Positions 34,910 through 42,896 of a stretch of DNA of 64,000 bases are shown here, piece after piece. Position numbers and translations under genes: made by a program. Position 1 is the first letter of the stretch; every line of letters begins with the position of its first letter. The notes below the pieces were generated by a model. It saw only the letters and a list, made by a program, of their open reading frames with translations, had not been told where the DNA came from and did no database searches. This DNA is from Kribbella sp. NBC_00382 (GTDB lineage Bacteria > Actinomycetota > Actinomycetes > Propionibacteriales > Kribbellaceae): assembly GCF_036067295.1 (NCBI RefSeq), contig NZ_CP107954.1, forward strand, positions 682,001 to 746,000. Reading direction: 5' to 3'.

Positions 34910-35694
34910 CAGCTCTCCTTCTGGGCAACTGCGAAGATCCGGCGGAACGGCAACAGCGTCCCGAACTCCTTTTGCGGATAAGCCTCGTTCAACCGAGCCC
35001 CGTACTCCGCTTCGAACCGCGCGCGAAGCTCATCAGGCAACGACTGCAGGACGGGCCGGGCCCCTGTCCCCTTCACCCACTCGAGGACGGCGTTGTCGCC
35101 TTCCAGCAGATGGCTGTACGTCGTCTCCCACGCGTCGACCGTGCATCCTTCGGCACTCAGCGCCGCCACGTACTCCGCCGGCCCCGGCACGTCCGGCCGA
35201 AGCGACTTGTCCTTCGCGTACTCGGCGTACGGATCCGTCGCGGCCAGCTCCCGCAGGATGGCATGCGACGGCGCGTTCCCGTTGCCCGGAATCTGGATCG
35301 CCAGCCAACCGCCCGGCTTGAGCGCCCGCACGAAGCCCGGCAGCAACTCGAGCTGCTCAGGGATCCACTGCAGAGTCGCGTTGGTGACGATCACATCGAT
35401 CGACTCGGGCTCAGCACTCCACTCCAGCAGATCTCCCACCTCAAAGGTGAGCCGATCGCCGGCCAGCGGCTGAGCCGTCTCGATCATCTGCGGCGAGCTG
35501 TCCACCCCATGCACAGTCGCACCCGGCCACCGATCCAGCAGCGTGGCGGTCAGATTGCCGGGCCCACATCCGAGATCGACCACCGTGGCGGGCTCGTCCG
35601 CCCGGACGCGGCCGATCAGGTCGGCGAACGGGCGGCCTCGCTCGTCGGCGTACTTGTTGTATTGCTGGGGGTTCCAGACCGGGGACGTGCGCAT
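34909..35694 (-). CDS. tam: Trans-aconitate 2-methyltransferase
   Basis: SAM-dependent methyltransferase detoxifying trans-aconitate, a TCA inhibitor. 261 aa, normal length. Motif I VVDLGCGPGNLTATLLDRWP, ATVHGVDSSPQMI, VTNATLQWIPEQ, LKPGGWLAIQIPGN, and the N-terminal WNPQQYNKYADERGRPFADL are characteristic of Tam. It has AGGAG upstream of ATG 35694 and shares a palindrome-rich intergenic region with the divergent marR. Confidence 0.92.
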   Translation of the reverse strand: MRTSPVWNPQQYNKYADERGRPFADLIGRVRADEPATVVDLGCGPGNLTATLLDRWPGATVHGVDSSPQMIETAQPLAGDRLTFEVGDLLEWSAEPESIDVIVTNATLQWIPEQLELLPGFVRALKPGGWLAIQIPGNGNAPSHAILRELAATDPYAEYAKDKSLRPDVPGPAEYVAALSAEGCTVDAWETTYSHLLEGDNAVLEWVKGTGARPVLQSLPDELRARFEAEYGARLNEAYPQKEFGTLLPFRRIFAVAQKES

Positions 35695-35718
35695 GCGGGG
35701 AGCCCTTCTCCTGAGATC

Positions 35719-35773
35719 TCTTGACGTCGAGATACTTTACGCCTGCCGGTTGTCTTGATGTCAAGAGTCTTGA
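35719..35773. promoter_or_regulatory. MarR-type operators between tam and marR
   Basis: TCTTGATGTCAAGA (35753-35766) is a perfect palindrome; TCTTGACGTCGAGA (35719-35732) is the same site with one mismatch; a third half-site TCTTGA lies at 35768-35773. The perfect site overlaps a TTGACA -35 for tam (TAAAGT -10 on the minus strand, spacer 19). TACGCT (35779-35784) is 6 bases before the marR ATG. This architecture supports autorepression and co-control of tam. Confidence 0.75.
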
Positions 35774-35790
35774 TGGCATACGCTCGAACC

Positions 35791-36288
35791 ATGAGAGACG
35801 AGGTCGACCGGCTGATCGAGGCCTGGCGTCGGGAGCGACCCGATCTCGACGTGGCGCCGATGGAGGTGCTTTCCCGGGTGACCCGGTTGGCGCGCCATCT
35901 CGATCGCGCCCGGAGCCATGCGTTCGCGACGCATGGACTGGAGTCCTGGGAGTTCGACGTACTGGCGGCACTGCGGCGGGCCGGGGAGCCGTACCAGCTC
36001 TCCCCCGGGCGGTTGCTCAAGGAGACTCTGGTGACGTCGGGGACGATGACGAACCGGGTCGACCGGCTGACCGCGCGCGGCCTGGTGGAGCGGTTGCCCG
36101 ATCCGGGTGACCGGCGAGGCGTACTGGTTCAGCTGACCGACGCCGGCCGTGACTCGGTCGACGCGGCGATGGCCGATCTGCTCGCACACGAGCGCACCCT
36201 GCTCGGTTCGATCAGCGAGCGCGACCAAGCCAAGATCGCCCGCGTACTGCGCGAACTGGTCGGCCCGTTCGACCAGGAAAAACACTGA
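35791..36288 (+). CDS. MarR-family regulator
   Basis: 165 aa winged-helix regulator. Key segments: VTRLARHLDRARSHAFATHG, LESWEFDVLAALRRAGEPYQ, LKETLVTSGTMTNRVDRLTA (recognition helix) and LVERLPDPGDRRGVLVQLT (wing). I take ATG 35791, starting MRDEVDRLIEAWRRERPD; it lies 6 bases after TACGCT, so the mRNA is leaderless. Dyads of the TCTTGA type precede it. Ligand unknown; trans-aconitate or a salicylate-like signal are possibilities. Confidence 0.94.
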   Translation: MRDEVDRLIEAWRRERPDLDVAPMEVLSRVTRLARHLDRARSHAFATHGLESWEFDVLAALRRAGEPYQLSPGRLLKETLVTSGTMTNRVDRLTARGLVERLPDPGDRRGVLVQLTDAGRDSVDAAMADLLAHERTLLGSISERDQAKIARVLRELVGPFDQEKH

Positions 36289-36675
36289 AGCCGCATTTCT
36301 TCGCGGCCGCCAAGTTACTCACCGGAATTGTGCCGGAATAATCCGAAAAGACGACCCGTCACTTTATGTGGGCACCGATCGTTGCTAGTTGCAACGAGAT
36401 CGAGAGATTGCTGTAGTCCACGACTATCGACACTGAGTGACCGGTCCAACTAGTGTCCTGACTGTTGGTGGTCAAGCGACTACAGAACGTCCACGAGATC
36501 GGTGACTTCGGCGGCAAGAGGTGGTTCGCCGAAGCCGGTTGGTGGTGTCCGGGGCTCGGGGCTCGGACAACCCGGCCGGTCGGGGCCCGCTCGCCCGCAG
36601 TCGCGGCATACCCTCCCAATCACAGGGGATAGGAGGGTGTGCCGCGACTCACGCATTCACCAAGAATGTACTGAC
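36289..36675. other. Convergent intergenic region marR / ABC-F
   Basis: 387 bases without a supported gene. It holds an 8-bp hairpin CTTCGGCG/CGCCGAAG (36506-36513, 36527-36534) and a much larger hairpin at 36599-36649, listed separately. A minus frame at 36359-36619 has low-complexity composition and is not believed. The 36300-36480 part is comparatively AT-rich and might carry a small RNA, without direct evidence. Confidence 0.5.
36599..36649. terminator. Large hairpin downstream of ABC-F
   Basis: Arms of 18 bases (36599-36616 and 36632-36649, beginning AGTCGCGGCA) pair with a single T-G mismatch and a 15-base loop, starting 27 bases beyond the ABC-F stop. There is no clear T-tract, as is common for actinobacterial terminators. 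It may act on both convergent genes. Confidence 0.6.
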
Positions 36676-38466
36676 CTATTCGGTGAGTTCGGCCGCTTCG
36701 AGCCAGGCGGTTTCCAGCTCGGCGCGTTCATCGGCGAGCTTGCGCAGGTCGGTGTCCAGTTCGGCCAGCCGTGCGTAGTTGCTCGCGTTGGCGGCCAGCT
36801 GGTCGTGCAGCTTCGCCTCGTTGAACTTCACCTTGGACAGCTGCCGCTCGATCCGGTTGAGCTCCTTCTTCGCCGCCCTGGCAGCCGCCGCGTCGACGAC
36901 GGGCGCGGTGCTCACGGGTTGCACCTTGGTCGACGGAGCGGTGGCGCGGCGGCCCGAGCCGGCCTTGAGCTCTTCGAGGTACTGGTCGACGCCGCGCGGC
37001 AGGTGCCGGACGGCTCCGTCGCCCAGGATCGTGTAGACCATGTCGCTGACCCGCTCGAGGAAGTACCGGTCGTGGGTGACGATCACGACGACGCCCGGCC
37101 AGTTGTCGAGGAAGTCCTCGAGCACGGTCAGCGTCTCGACGTCCAGGTCGTTGGTGGGCTCGTCGAGGATCAGCACGTTCGGCTCGTCGAGCAGGATCCG
37201 GAGCAGCTGCAGCCTGCGGCGTTCGCCACCGGACAGGTCGTTGATCCGGGTGGTCAGCTTGTCGCCGGTGAAGCCGAACCGCTCGAGCAGCTGGGACGAG
37301 TTCATCTCGCCGACGCCGGCGGCCAGGGCCGCGACCCGGCGGATGCCGGTGATGTGCGCGAGCACCGTCACCGTGCCGTCGAGATCCTCCAGCGTCTGCG
37401 AGAGGTTGGCGATCTTGACCGTCTTGCCCTGCTTGACCTTGCCGGAGTCCGGCGGGAGCAGGCCGGTCAGCACCTTGAGGAAGGTCGTCTTGCCGGCGCC
37501 GTTCGGGCCGAGCAGGCCGATCCGGTCGGCCGGGCCGATCCGGAAGGTGACGTGATTGAGCATCACCCGGTCGCCGAAGCTCAAGGTGACGTCCTCGGCG
37601 TCGAAGACGTCCTTGCCGAGCCGCGAGGTGGCGAGCTTGGCCAGCGCGAGCTTGTCGCGGGGCTCGGGCTCGTTCTCGATCAGGGCGTTGGCCGCCTCGA
37701 TCCGGAACTTCGGCTTCGCGGTCCGCGCGGGCGCTCCCCGGCGCAGCCAGGCGAGCTCCTTCTTGACCAGGTTCTGCCGCTTGCCCTCGACGACGGCTTC
37801 GTTGCGGGACCGCTCGGCCTTGGCCAGTACGTACGAGGCGTAGCCGCCGTCGTACGAGTTGACCTTGCCGCCCTGGACCTCCCAGGTCTCGTTGCAGACC
37901 TCGTCGAGGAACCAGCGGTCGTGGGTGACGACGATGAGCGCGCCGGCCCGGTCGACGACGTGCTGCGCGAGCCAGTTCACCGCCTCGATGTCGAGGTGGT
38001 TGGTGGGCTCGTCGAGGATCAGCAGGTCGACCTCGGTCATCAGCAGGTGCGCCAGCGACGCGCGCCGGCGCTCACCACCGCTGAGCGTGCCGACCAGCGC
38101 TTCGTGGTCGACGCCACCGAGCAACTGCTCCATGACGTCGCGTGCTCGCGGATCGGCAGCCCAGGTGTAGGTCTCGACGTCGCCCAGCACGGCCTGCGCG
38201 ACGGTCAGCTCCGGGTCGAGGCTGTCGGCCTGCCCGAGGAAGCCCAGCCGCAGGTCGCGGTTGTGCGTCACCCGGCCGGCGTCGGCCGTCTCCTCCCGGG
38301 CCAGCAGGCGCAGCAACGTCGACTTGCCGTCGCCGTTGCGCCCCACCACCCCGATCCGCTCGCCCCGGCCGATGCCGAGGGTCACCCCATCGAGCAGGGT
38401 GCGGGTTCCGAAGCCTTTGGAGACGGCTTCAAGATTGACAAGGTTGGGTGCAGGGGTAGCGGCCAT
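36676..38466 (-). CDS. ABC-F ATPase, Uup-like
   Basis: 596-aa soluble protein with two ABC domains and no membrane part. Domain 1: Walker A GRNGDGKST (Asp in place of the usual small residue), LSGGERRRASLAHLL, LLILDEPTNHLD. Domain 2: LGPNGAGKTTFLKVL, LSGGERRRLQLLRIL, VLILDEPTNDLD. Between them lies the P-site tRNA-interaction linker. The C-terminal ~85 residues form a coiled coil (RAAKKELNRIERQLSK, LRKLADERAELETAWLEA) as in Uup. ABC-F proteins relieve stalled ribosomes or protect them from antibiotics. An ABC-F gene normally follows ispE in actinobacteria; here the Otr(A)-like gene lies 12 bases upstream as an operon mate. Confidence 0.95.
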   Translation of the reverse strand: MAATPAPNLVNLEAVSKGFGTRTLLDGVTLGIGRGERIGVVGRNGDGKSTLLRLLAREETADAGRVTHNRDLRLGFLGQADSLDPELTVAQAVLGDVETYTWAADPRARDVMEQLLGGVDHEALVGTLSGGERRRASLAHLLMTEVDLLILDEPTNHLDIEAVNWLAQHVVDRAGALIVVTHDRWFLDEVCNETWEVQGGKVNSYDGGYASYVLAKAERSRNEAVVEGKRQNLVKKELAWLRRGAPARTAKPKFRIEAANALIENEPEPRDKLALAKLATSRLGKDVFDAEDVTLSFGDRVMLNHVTFRIGPADRIGLLGPNGAGKTTFLKVLTGLLPPDSGKVKQGKTVKIANLSQTLEDLDGTVTVLAHITGIRRVAALAAGVGEMNSSQLLERFGFTGDKLTTRINDLSGGERRRLQLLRILLDEPNVLILDEPTNDLDVETLTVLEDFLDNWPGVVVIVTHDRYFLERVSDMVYTILGDGAVRHLPRGVDQYLEELKAGSGRRATAPSTKVQPVSTAPVVDAAAARAAKKELNRIERQLSKVKFNEAKLHDQLAANASNYARLAELDTDLRKLADERAELETAWLEAAELTE

Positions 38467-38478
38467 ATCCCCTCAAGC

Positions 38479-40320
38479 CTAACCGGTGATCGGCTGGTAC
38501 CCGTCGAAGGTGGTCAGGAGCACCCCCTCGCCATGGGTGAGGCCGGGCAATTGGGCTTCGAAGGCATGGATCCGGCCGACCGGGATCAGGCCCTTGAGGG
38601 TTGCCCGGTCGGGGGTGACCTCCGTGTTCTCCAGGGTCGCGTTGGCCTCCGCCAGTTTGGCGATCACGGGCGAGACGGAGTCCGGCGGGAGCTCCAGGTC
38701 GAACGAGTTGACCGGCTCGTACACCTTGGTTTTGGCTTCCTGGAGCGCCTGGTTGAGCACCACCGGGACGAGTCGGCGGAAGTCGCCGGCGACGGTCATC
38801 ACCGATGAGTAGGCCGTACGGATGAGATCCACCCGGCAATCCAGCACCTCCCAGCCGTGCAGTCCTTGCTGCAGGGCGAGCCTGACCGTCTCTTCGATCG
38901 CGGTGTGGAACGCCCGTGGCAACGCGCCGAGCTCCACCTCCAGCCGGTAGTCGAGGCCGGTACCGACCGGCGCCGGCGAGATGCGGAAGCCGACGGCGGC
39001 GCACCACTGGTTGCCGGGTTCGCCGATCTCGCGGACCGCTTCGCCGACTCCCACAGGTCGCTCGACGTGGATCGGCGTCGTCTCGCTGAAGGTGACCGCG
39101 AGCCCGTACTCCTCCTCCAGCAGCGACGCGATCACCTCCTTCTGCACCTCGCCGTACAGGTTCACCGAGATCTGCCCGTGTGCGTCCTTCCGGACCCGGA
39201 TCAGCGGATCCTGCTCCGCGAGCTGCTGCAACGCCTGGAACAGCTTCACCCGATCCTGCGCCCTCACGACCGTCTCCAACGTCGGCGGCGCGAAGAACTG
39301 CCCGCCCCTCTGGATCGGCGCCCCGAGCTGGTCCCCGATCTGCACCTGCTTGAGCCCGCGCAAGGCAACGATCCGCCCCGCCTCAGCCGTGTCGGCCGTC
39401 CGCGTGCCGCCACGATCGAACACCTGCACAGAAGTCGGCTTGACCTCGTACGTCGATGCGCCGCGATGCACGTCAACTGGTTGCCGGACCTGGAGTCGCC
39501 CGGCGAACACCCGCGCCGACGCGATCTTCTCCCCCGCCGACCCGCGTTCCACCTTGAACACCTGGGCTCTGAGTGGCTCATCCTGATTACCCGTTGCTCG
39601 CGGCAACCAGTCGCGGATGCCGTCGATCAGCTCCGGCACCCCTTCGCCGGTCATCGCCGATCCGAAGAACACCGGGTGTACGCGGGTCCGGCGGACCTGC
39701 TCGGCCAGCTCACGCCGGCAGTCCTCTGGCGTCAGCTCGTCCTCGAGATACTGGGCCAGGAACCTGTCATTGCCCTCAGCAAGCAATTCCCTCGCGTCTC
39801 CCAGGGGAGTTTCGTGGTACTTCGCCTGCCTGGTGCCCAGGTCGGCCACCGATCCCATCGGTAGGGCGGACGGGGTGAGCAGCCGGGCGATGTCCGCCAG
39901 CAACTCGTCGTACCGGGCTCCCATCCGGTCGATCTTGTTGACGAACAACAGCGTCGGGATGCGCAACCGGGTCAACGTGCGCATCAGCAACCGGGTCTGC
40001 ACCTGGACGCCCTCGACGGCCGAGATCACCAGTACGGCGCCGTCGAGCACGGACAGTGCGCGCTCGACCTCGGCGATGAAGTCGGAGTGGCCCGGGGTGT
40101 CGATCAGGTTGACGGTCAGGTCGCCGAGCTCGAACGAGACCACGGCCGAGCGGATGGTGATCCCCCGCCGGCGTTCCAGGTCCATCGAGTCCGTACGGGT
40201 ACTGCCATCGTCCACGCGGCCGACGTGGTCGATCACGCCCGCGGCGTACAGCAGGCGTTCGGTCAGGCTGGTCTTACCGGCGTCGACATGCGCCAGAATG
40301 CCCATCGTCAGAGTGTTCAA
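38479..40320 (-). CDS. Otr(A)/Tet(M)-type ribosomal protection GTPase
   Basis: 613 aa, EF-G paralogue that removes tetracyclines from the ribosome. G1 GILAHVDAGKTSLTERLL, switch region RRRGITIRSAVVSFE, G3 NLIDTPGHSDFI, G4 FVNKIDRMGA, then domain II, III (LYGEVQKEVIASLLEEEYG) and IV/V with LQQGLHGWEVLDCRVDL and AGDFRRLVPVVLNQAL, closely following Otr(A). I take TTG 40320 (LNTLTMGILAHVDAGK, matching the family N-terminus; GAGG just upstream), with ATG 40305 as alternative. The start lies inside a leader ORF. Self-resistance, intrinsic tetracycline resistance or a general ribosome-rescue role are all possible. Confidence 0.93.
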   Translation of the reverse strand: MNTLTMGILAHVDAGKTSLTERLLYAAGVIDHVGRVDDGSTRTDSMDLERRRGITIRSAVVSFELGDLTVNLIDTPGHSDFIAEVERALSVLDGAVLVISAVEGVQVQTRLLMRTLTRLRIPTLLFVNKIDRMGARYDELLADIARLLTPSALPMGSVADLGTRQAKYHETPLGDARELLAEGNDRFLAQYLEDELTPEDCRRELAEQVRRTRVHPVFFGSAMTGEGVPELIDGIRDWLPRATGNQDEPLRAQVFKVERGSAGEKIASARVFAGRLQVRQPVDVHRGASTYEVKPTSVQVFDRGGTRTADTAEAGRIVALRGLKQVQIGDQLGAPIQRGGQFFAPPTLETVVRAQDRVKLFQALQQLAEQDPLIRVRKDAHGQISVNLYGEVQKEVIASLLEEEYGLAVTFSETTPIHVERPVGVGEAVREIGEPGNQWCAAVGFRISPAPVGTGLDYRLEVELGALPRAFHTAIEETVRLALQQGLHGWEVLDCRVDLIRTAYSSVMTVAGDFRRLVPVVLNQALQEAKTKVYEPVNSFDLELPPDSVSPVIAKLAEANATLENTEVTPDRATLKGLIPVGRIHAFEAQLPGLTHGEGVLLTTFDGYQPITG

Positions 40321-40381
40321 AGGTCCTCGCGGGTGCGTCGCAGCGATCAGGAGTGATGGCGTAGACCGACGCTCGGCGCAT
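40274..40381 (-). CDS. Candidate 35-aa regulatory leader peptide of the Otr(A)-like operon
   Basis: The best Shine-Dalgarno of the locus, AAGGAG, lies 6 bases before ATG 40381 and opens a 35-codon frame (MRRASVYAITPDRCDAPART, ending ACRRR) that stops at 40274, 47 bases inside the Otr(A)-like gene in another frame. The main gene itself has a poor TTG start. This is the layout of translational attenuation: ribosomes slowed on the leader would alter access to the main start. Alternatively the leader could simply be a coupling ORF. Peptide function is inferred only. Confidence 0.55.
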   Translation of the reverse strand: MRRASVYAITPDRCDAPARTFEHSDDGHSGACRRR

Positions 40382-40425
40382 CTGGAGCTCCTTCTCTGCG
40401 GATACCGCGGACGACTGGTTTGGTG

Positions 40426-40435
40426 AGGATAACCT
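40426..40435. promoter_or_regulatory. Overlapping divergent -10 boxes
   Basis: TATCCT on the minus strand (40431-40426) and TAACCT on the plus strand (40430-40435) overlap, giving -10 candidates for the Otr(A)-like operon and the STAND regulator respectively. Transcription of the two units would then be mutually exclusive. -35 boxes are weak. Confidence 0.4.
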
Positions 40436-40476
40436 GCGGGTGAGGCGCTGGCGATTGAGTTTCGAGAGGACAGCGG

Positions 40477-42846
40477 ATGGAAGCGGACTTCGCGACCCTG
40501 CTCTACCGGTACCGCCGCGCCGCCGGCCTGACCCAGGAGAAGCTGGCGCAGAAGGCCGGCGTGAGCCTGGCAGCCATCGGCGCACTCGAGCGCGGAGTGC
40601 GGCGGTACCCACGCCGCGAGACGGTCGACGCCCTCGCCTACGCGATGGACCTGACCTCCGACGAACGCGCTGCCTTCACCGCCGCCGCCACACGCCGCCA
40701 GAAACGCATCCAACCGGAGACCACAGCGGCGACTGCTCCGTTGGTACCTCGTCAGCTGCCCTTGCCCGATGCGAGCTTCACCGGCCGGGCCGCTGATCTC
40801 GATGTCCTGCACACCGCTCTCACCAGCGGAACCCGGGTCGCGATCCTCGCCATCACCGGGATGGGTGGCGTTGGTAAGACGACCCTCGCGGTGAAGGCCG
40901 CTCATTCCGCGATCGAGGAGTATCCCGACGGCCAGGCTTATCTGGATCTCCACGGCTATGACATCGGGGCCGCCGTCTCGCCACTCGAAGCGCTCAACTA
41001 CCTCCTTCGCGCCTTCGGCTTGTCCGGCCCCGACGTACCAGTGCAGGTCGACGAGGCCGCAGCCCGGCTGAGGACTCTCCTGGCGGGCCGCCGGGCGTTG
41101 ATCGTGCTGGACAACGCGCGAGATGCCGCCCAGGTGCAGTCGTTGCTGCCCGGTACTGGCCGTTCTGCCGTCATCATCACGAGCCGGCATGAGCTGTCCG
41201 GGATGCCGACGGCGCAGATCGTCCGCCTCGGACTGCTGTCTTCGTCGGAAGGGCTCGACCTGCTCCGTACCACCGTCGGCGCCACCCGCGTCGATCACGA
41301 GCCGCAGGCCGCCCAGTCGATCGTCGAAGCATGTGGTCTCTTGCCACTCGCCTTGAAGATCTCGGCCGGTCGCCTGGCGGCCAGGCCGCAATGGCCGTTG
41401 GCGCACCTGGCCGGGCTGTTGCAGGACGAGCGGCGGCGGCTGGATCAACTGCAGGATCACGAGCTCGGAGTACGGGCCAGCTTCGACGTCTCGATCGACG
41501 ATCTGGCGGCTGGGGCCAGTGCCCGTGAGCAGCGGGCAGCGGGGGCCTTTGCGCTGTTCGGAGTACCGGATGGGCCTGATCTGACCGTCGAGGTCGCGGC
41601 CCGGCTGCTGGATTGCGATGAGCATGCGGCGCTGGATGCGCTCGAGGATCTCTGCAATCTGCATCTGGTCGAGTCGATGGCGCCGCGGCGGTACCGGCTG
41701 CACGATCTGCTGCGGATGTACGCGAGGGAGCGGGCGCAGGCGAGTGTCAGCCCGACCCAACAGGCTGCGGTGATCACGCGGATCCTCGACCTGTACGCGT
41801 CGGCGGCGTGGCAGTCGATCGAACTCGGCTTCCCTCGATCCGGTCGGCTGCCGTGGTACCGGGCTCAGCCTCCTCTCGTTGGCGGACCTGCCTACGCGGA
41901 CATGAGTTCAGCACTCTCCTGGCTCGACGGCCAGCGGCCGCACCTGCTCGCGCTGGCATCGCAAGGCGCGCGAACTGACGGCGTGCCAGTTGTGTCGGTG
42001 CTCCGGCTGGTGATCGGCCTCCACACGTTCTACGCCATGCGCGGCCATTGGCTGGACTGCTTGCGGATCTTCCGGACGGCGCTCGAGGTGGTGAACGACC
42101 CGCGGGCCGAGGCGCACATCCGCAGCGACCTCGGCCTGGTCCTCTGCGACCTGGCCCGATCCGGAGCTGGTGATCCAGACGACTCGATCGCCGAACTCCA
42201 GCGCAGCCGCGACCTCTTCGAAGCCACCGACGACCTGGTCGGCGAGGCGTTGGCTTTGGCGAACCTGAGCCACGTTCTCGACCTCAACGGCGACTACCAG
42301 CAAGCGATCGACGCCGGTGAACGAGCCCTCTCCCTCTACCGCAAACTCGACGACGCCCCCGGCGAAACGATCGCCCACATCAACCTCGGCAACTCCCAGG
42401 GCAAGCTCGGCCGAGCCGCAGCCCAACGATCGTCCTACGACGAAGCGATCGCCATCAGCACCCACCACGACGCCCAGCACCACCTGGCCGCCGCCCTCCT
42501 CTGCTCCGGCGTCGCCTACCAACAAGCCGGCGACCTCCTGTCCTCCACGGCCCACCTCCACCAGGCCGTCACCAAATTCAAGTCCCTCAACGACCAGATA
42601 AGCCTCGCCGAAACCCTGGACGAACTAGGCGTCACCAACCGCCTGTCAGGCGACCTCCAGTCTTCGATCCGCCACCACGAGAAAGCCCTGACCATCAGCA
42701 CCCACTACGACGACGGCCTACGCCACTACCTGATCCTCACCCACCTAGCCGACTCCCTGGACGCCATCGGCAACCACGCCCTAGCCACAGAACACCGCAC
42801 CCAAGCCCAAACAATCACCCAAAGCCGCGGCCCGAATCGCAGTTGA
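40477..42846 (+). CDS. STAND ATPase regulator: XRE HTH - NB-ARC - TPR
   Basis: 789 aa. HTH_XRE at residues ~5-60 (FATLLYRYRRAAGLTQEKLA, VSLAAIGALERGVRRYPRR). NB-ARC: P-loop LAITGMGGVGKTTLAVKAA, Walker B ALIVLDNARDAAQV, sensor IITSRHELSG, the CGLLPLALKISAGRLA helix and a winged-helix RLHDLLRMYARERA. The C-terminal ~330 residues are TPR repeats (AEAHIRSDLGLVLCDLARSG, GEALALANLSHVLDLNGDY, GETIAHINLGNSQGKLGR). Such actinomycete proteins are cytoplasmic switches controlling resistance or secondary metabolism. GAGAGG lies 7 bases before ATG 40477. The 3' third is markedly richer in C on the coding strand than the 5' part. Confidence 0.95.
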   Translation: MEADFATLLYRYRRAAGLTQEKLAQKAGVSLAAIGALERGVRRYPRRETVDALAYAMDLTSDERAAFTAAATRRQKRIQPETTAATAPLVPRQLPLPDASFTGRAADLDVLHTALTSGTRVAILAITGMGGVGKTTLAVKAAHSAIEEYPDGQAYLDLHGYDIGAAVSPLEALNYLLRAFGLSGPDVPVQVDEAAARLRTLLAGRRALIVLDNARDAAQVQSLLPGTGRSAVIITSRHELSGMPTAQIVRLGLLSSSEGLDLLRTTVGATRVDHEPQAAQSIVEACGLLPLALKISAGRLAARPQWPLAHLAGLLQDERRRLDQLQDHELGVRASFDVSIDDLAAGASAREQRAAGAFALFGVPDGPDLTVEVAARLLDCDEHAALDALEDLCNLHLVESMAPRRYRLHDLLRMYARERAQASVSPTQQAAVITRILDLYASAAWQSIELGFPRSGRLPWYRAQPPLVGGPAYADMSSALSWLDGQRPHLLALASQGARTDGVPVVSVLRLVIGLHTFYAMRGHWLDCLRIFRTALEVVNDPRAEAHIRSDLGLVLCDLARSGAGDPDDSIAELQRSRDLFEATDDLVGEALALANLSHVLDLNGDYQQAIDAGERALSLYRKLDDAPGETIAHINLGNSQGKLGRAAAQRSSYDEAIAISTHHDAQHHLAAALLCSGVAYQQAGDLLSSTAHLHQAVTKFKSLNDQISLAETLDELGVTNRLSGDLQSSIRHHEKALTISTHYDDGLRHYLILTHLADSLDAIGNHALATEHRTQAQTITQSRGPNRS

Positions 42847-42873
42847 CCGCCCGCGCGACGGAGCGGCGGGCGG
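42847..42873. terminator. Hairpin between convergent STAND gene and ispE
   Basis: CCGCCCGC (42847-42854) pairs perfectly with GCGGGCGG (42866-42873) around an 11-base loop, starting directly after the STAND gene stop. No T-tract. Probable bidirectional GC-rich terminator. Confidence 0.6.
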
Positions 42874-42896
42874 TGGCGCGTGGGCGTAGTACCGGG

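Noticed and set aside
36359-36619. Minus-strand 86-codon frame in the marR/ABC-F gap
   Set aside because: Low-complexity translation, no ribosome-binding site, overlaps the hairpin region.
36502-38808. Long plus-strand open frame (768 codons) opposite ABC-F
   Set aside because: It mirrors the highly GC-biased ABC-F and Otr(A)-like genes, has low-complexity V/G/R-rich translation and no domain; the minus-strand genes explain the sequence.
40321-41760. N-terminal extension of the Otr(A)-like gene upstream of 40320
   Set aside because: The open frame continues inside the STAND gene on the opposite strand, without family similarity; homology begins at LNTLTMGILAHVDAGK.
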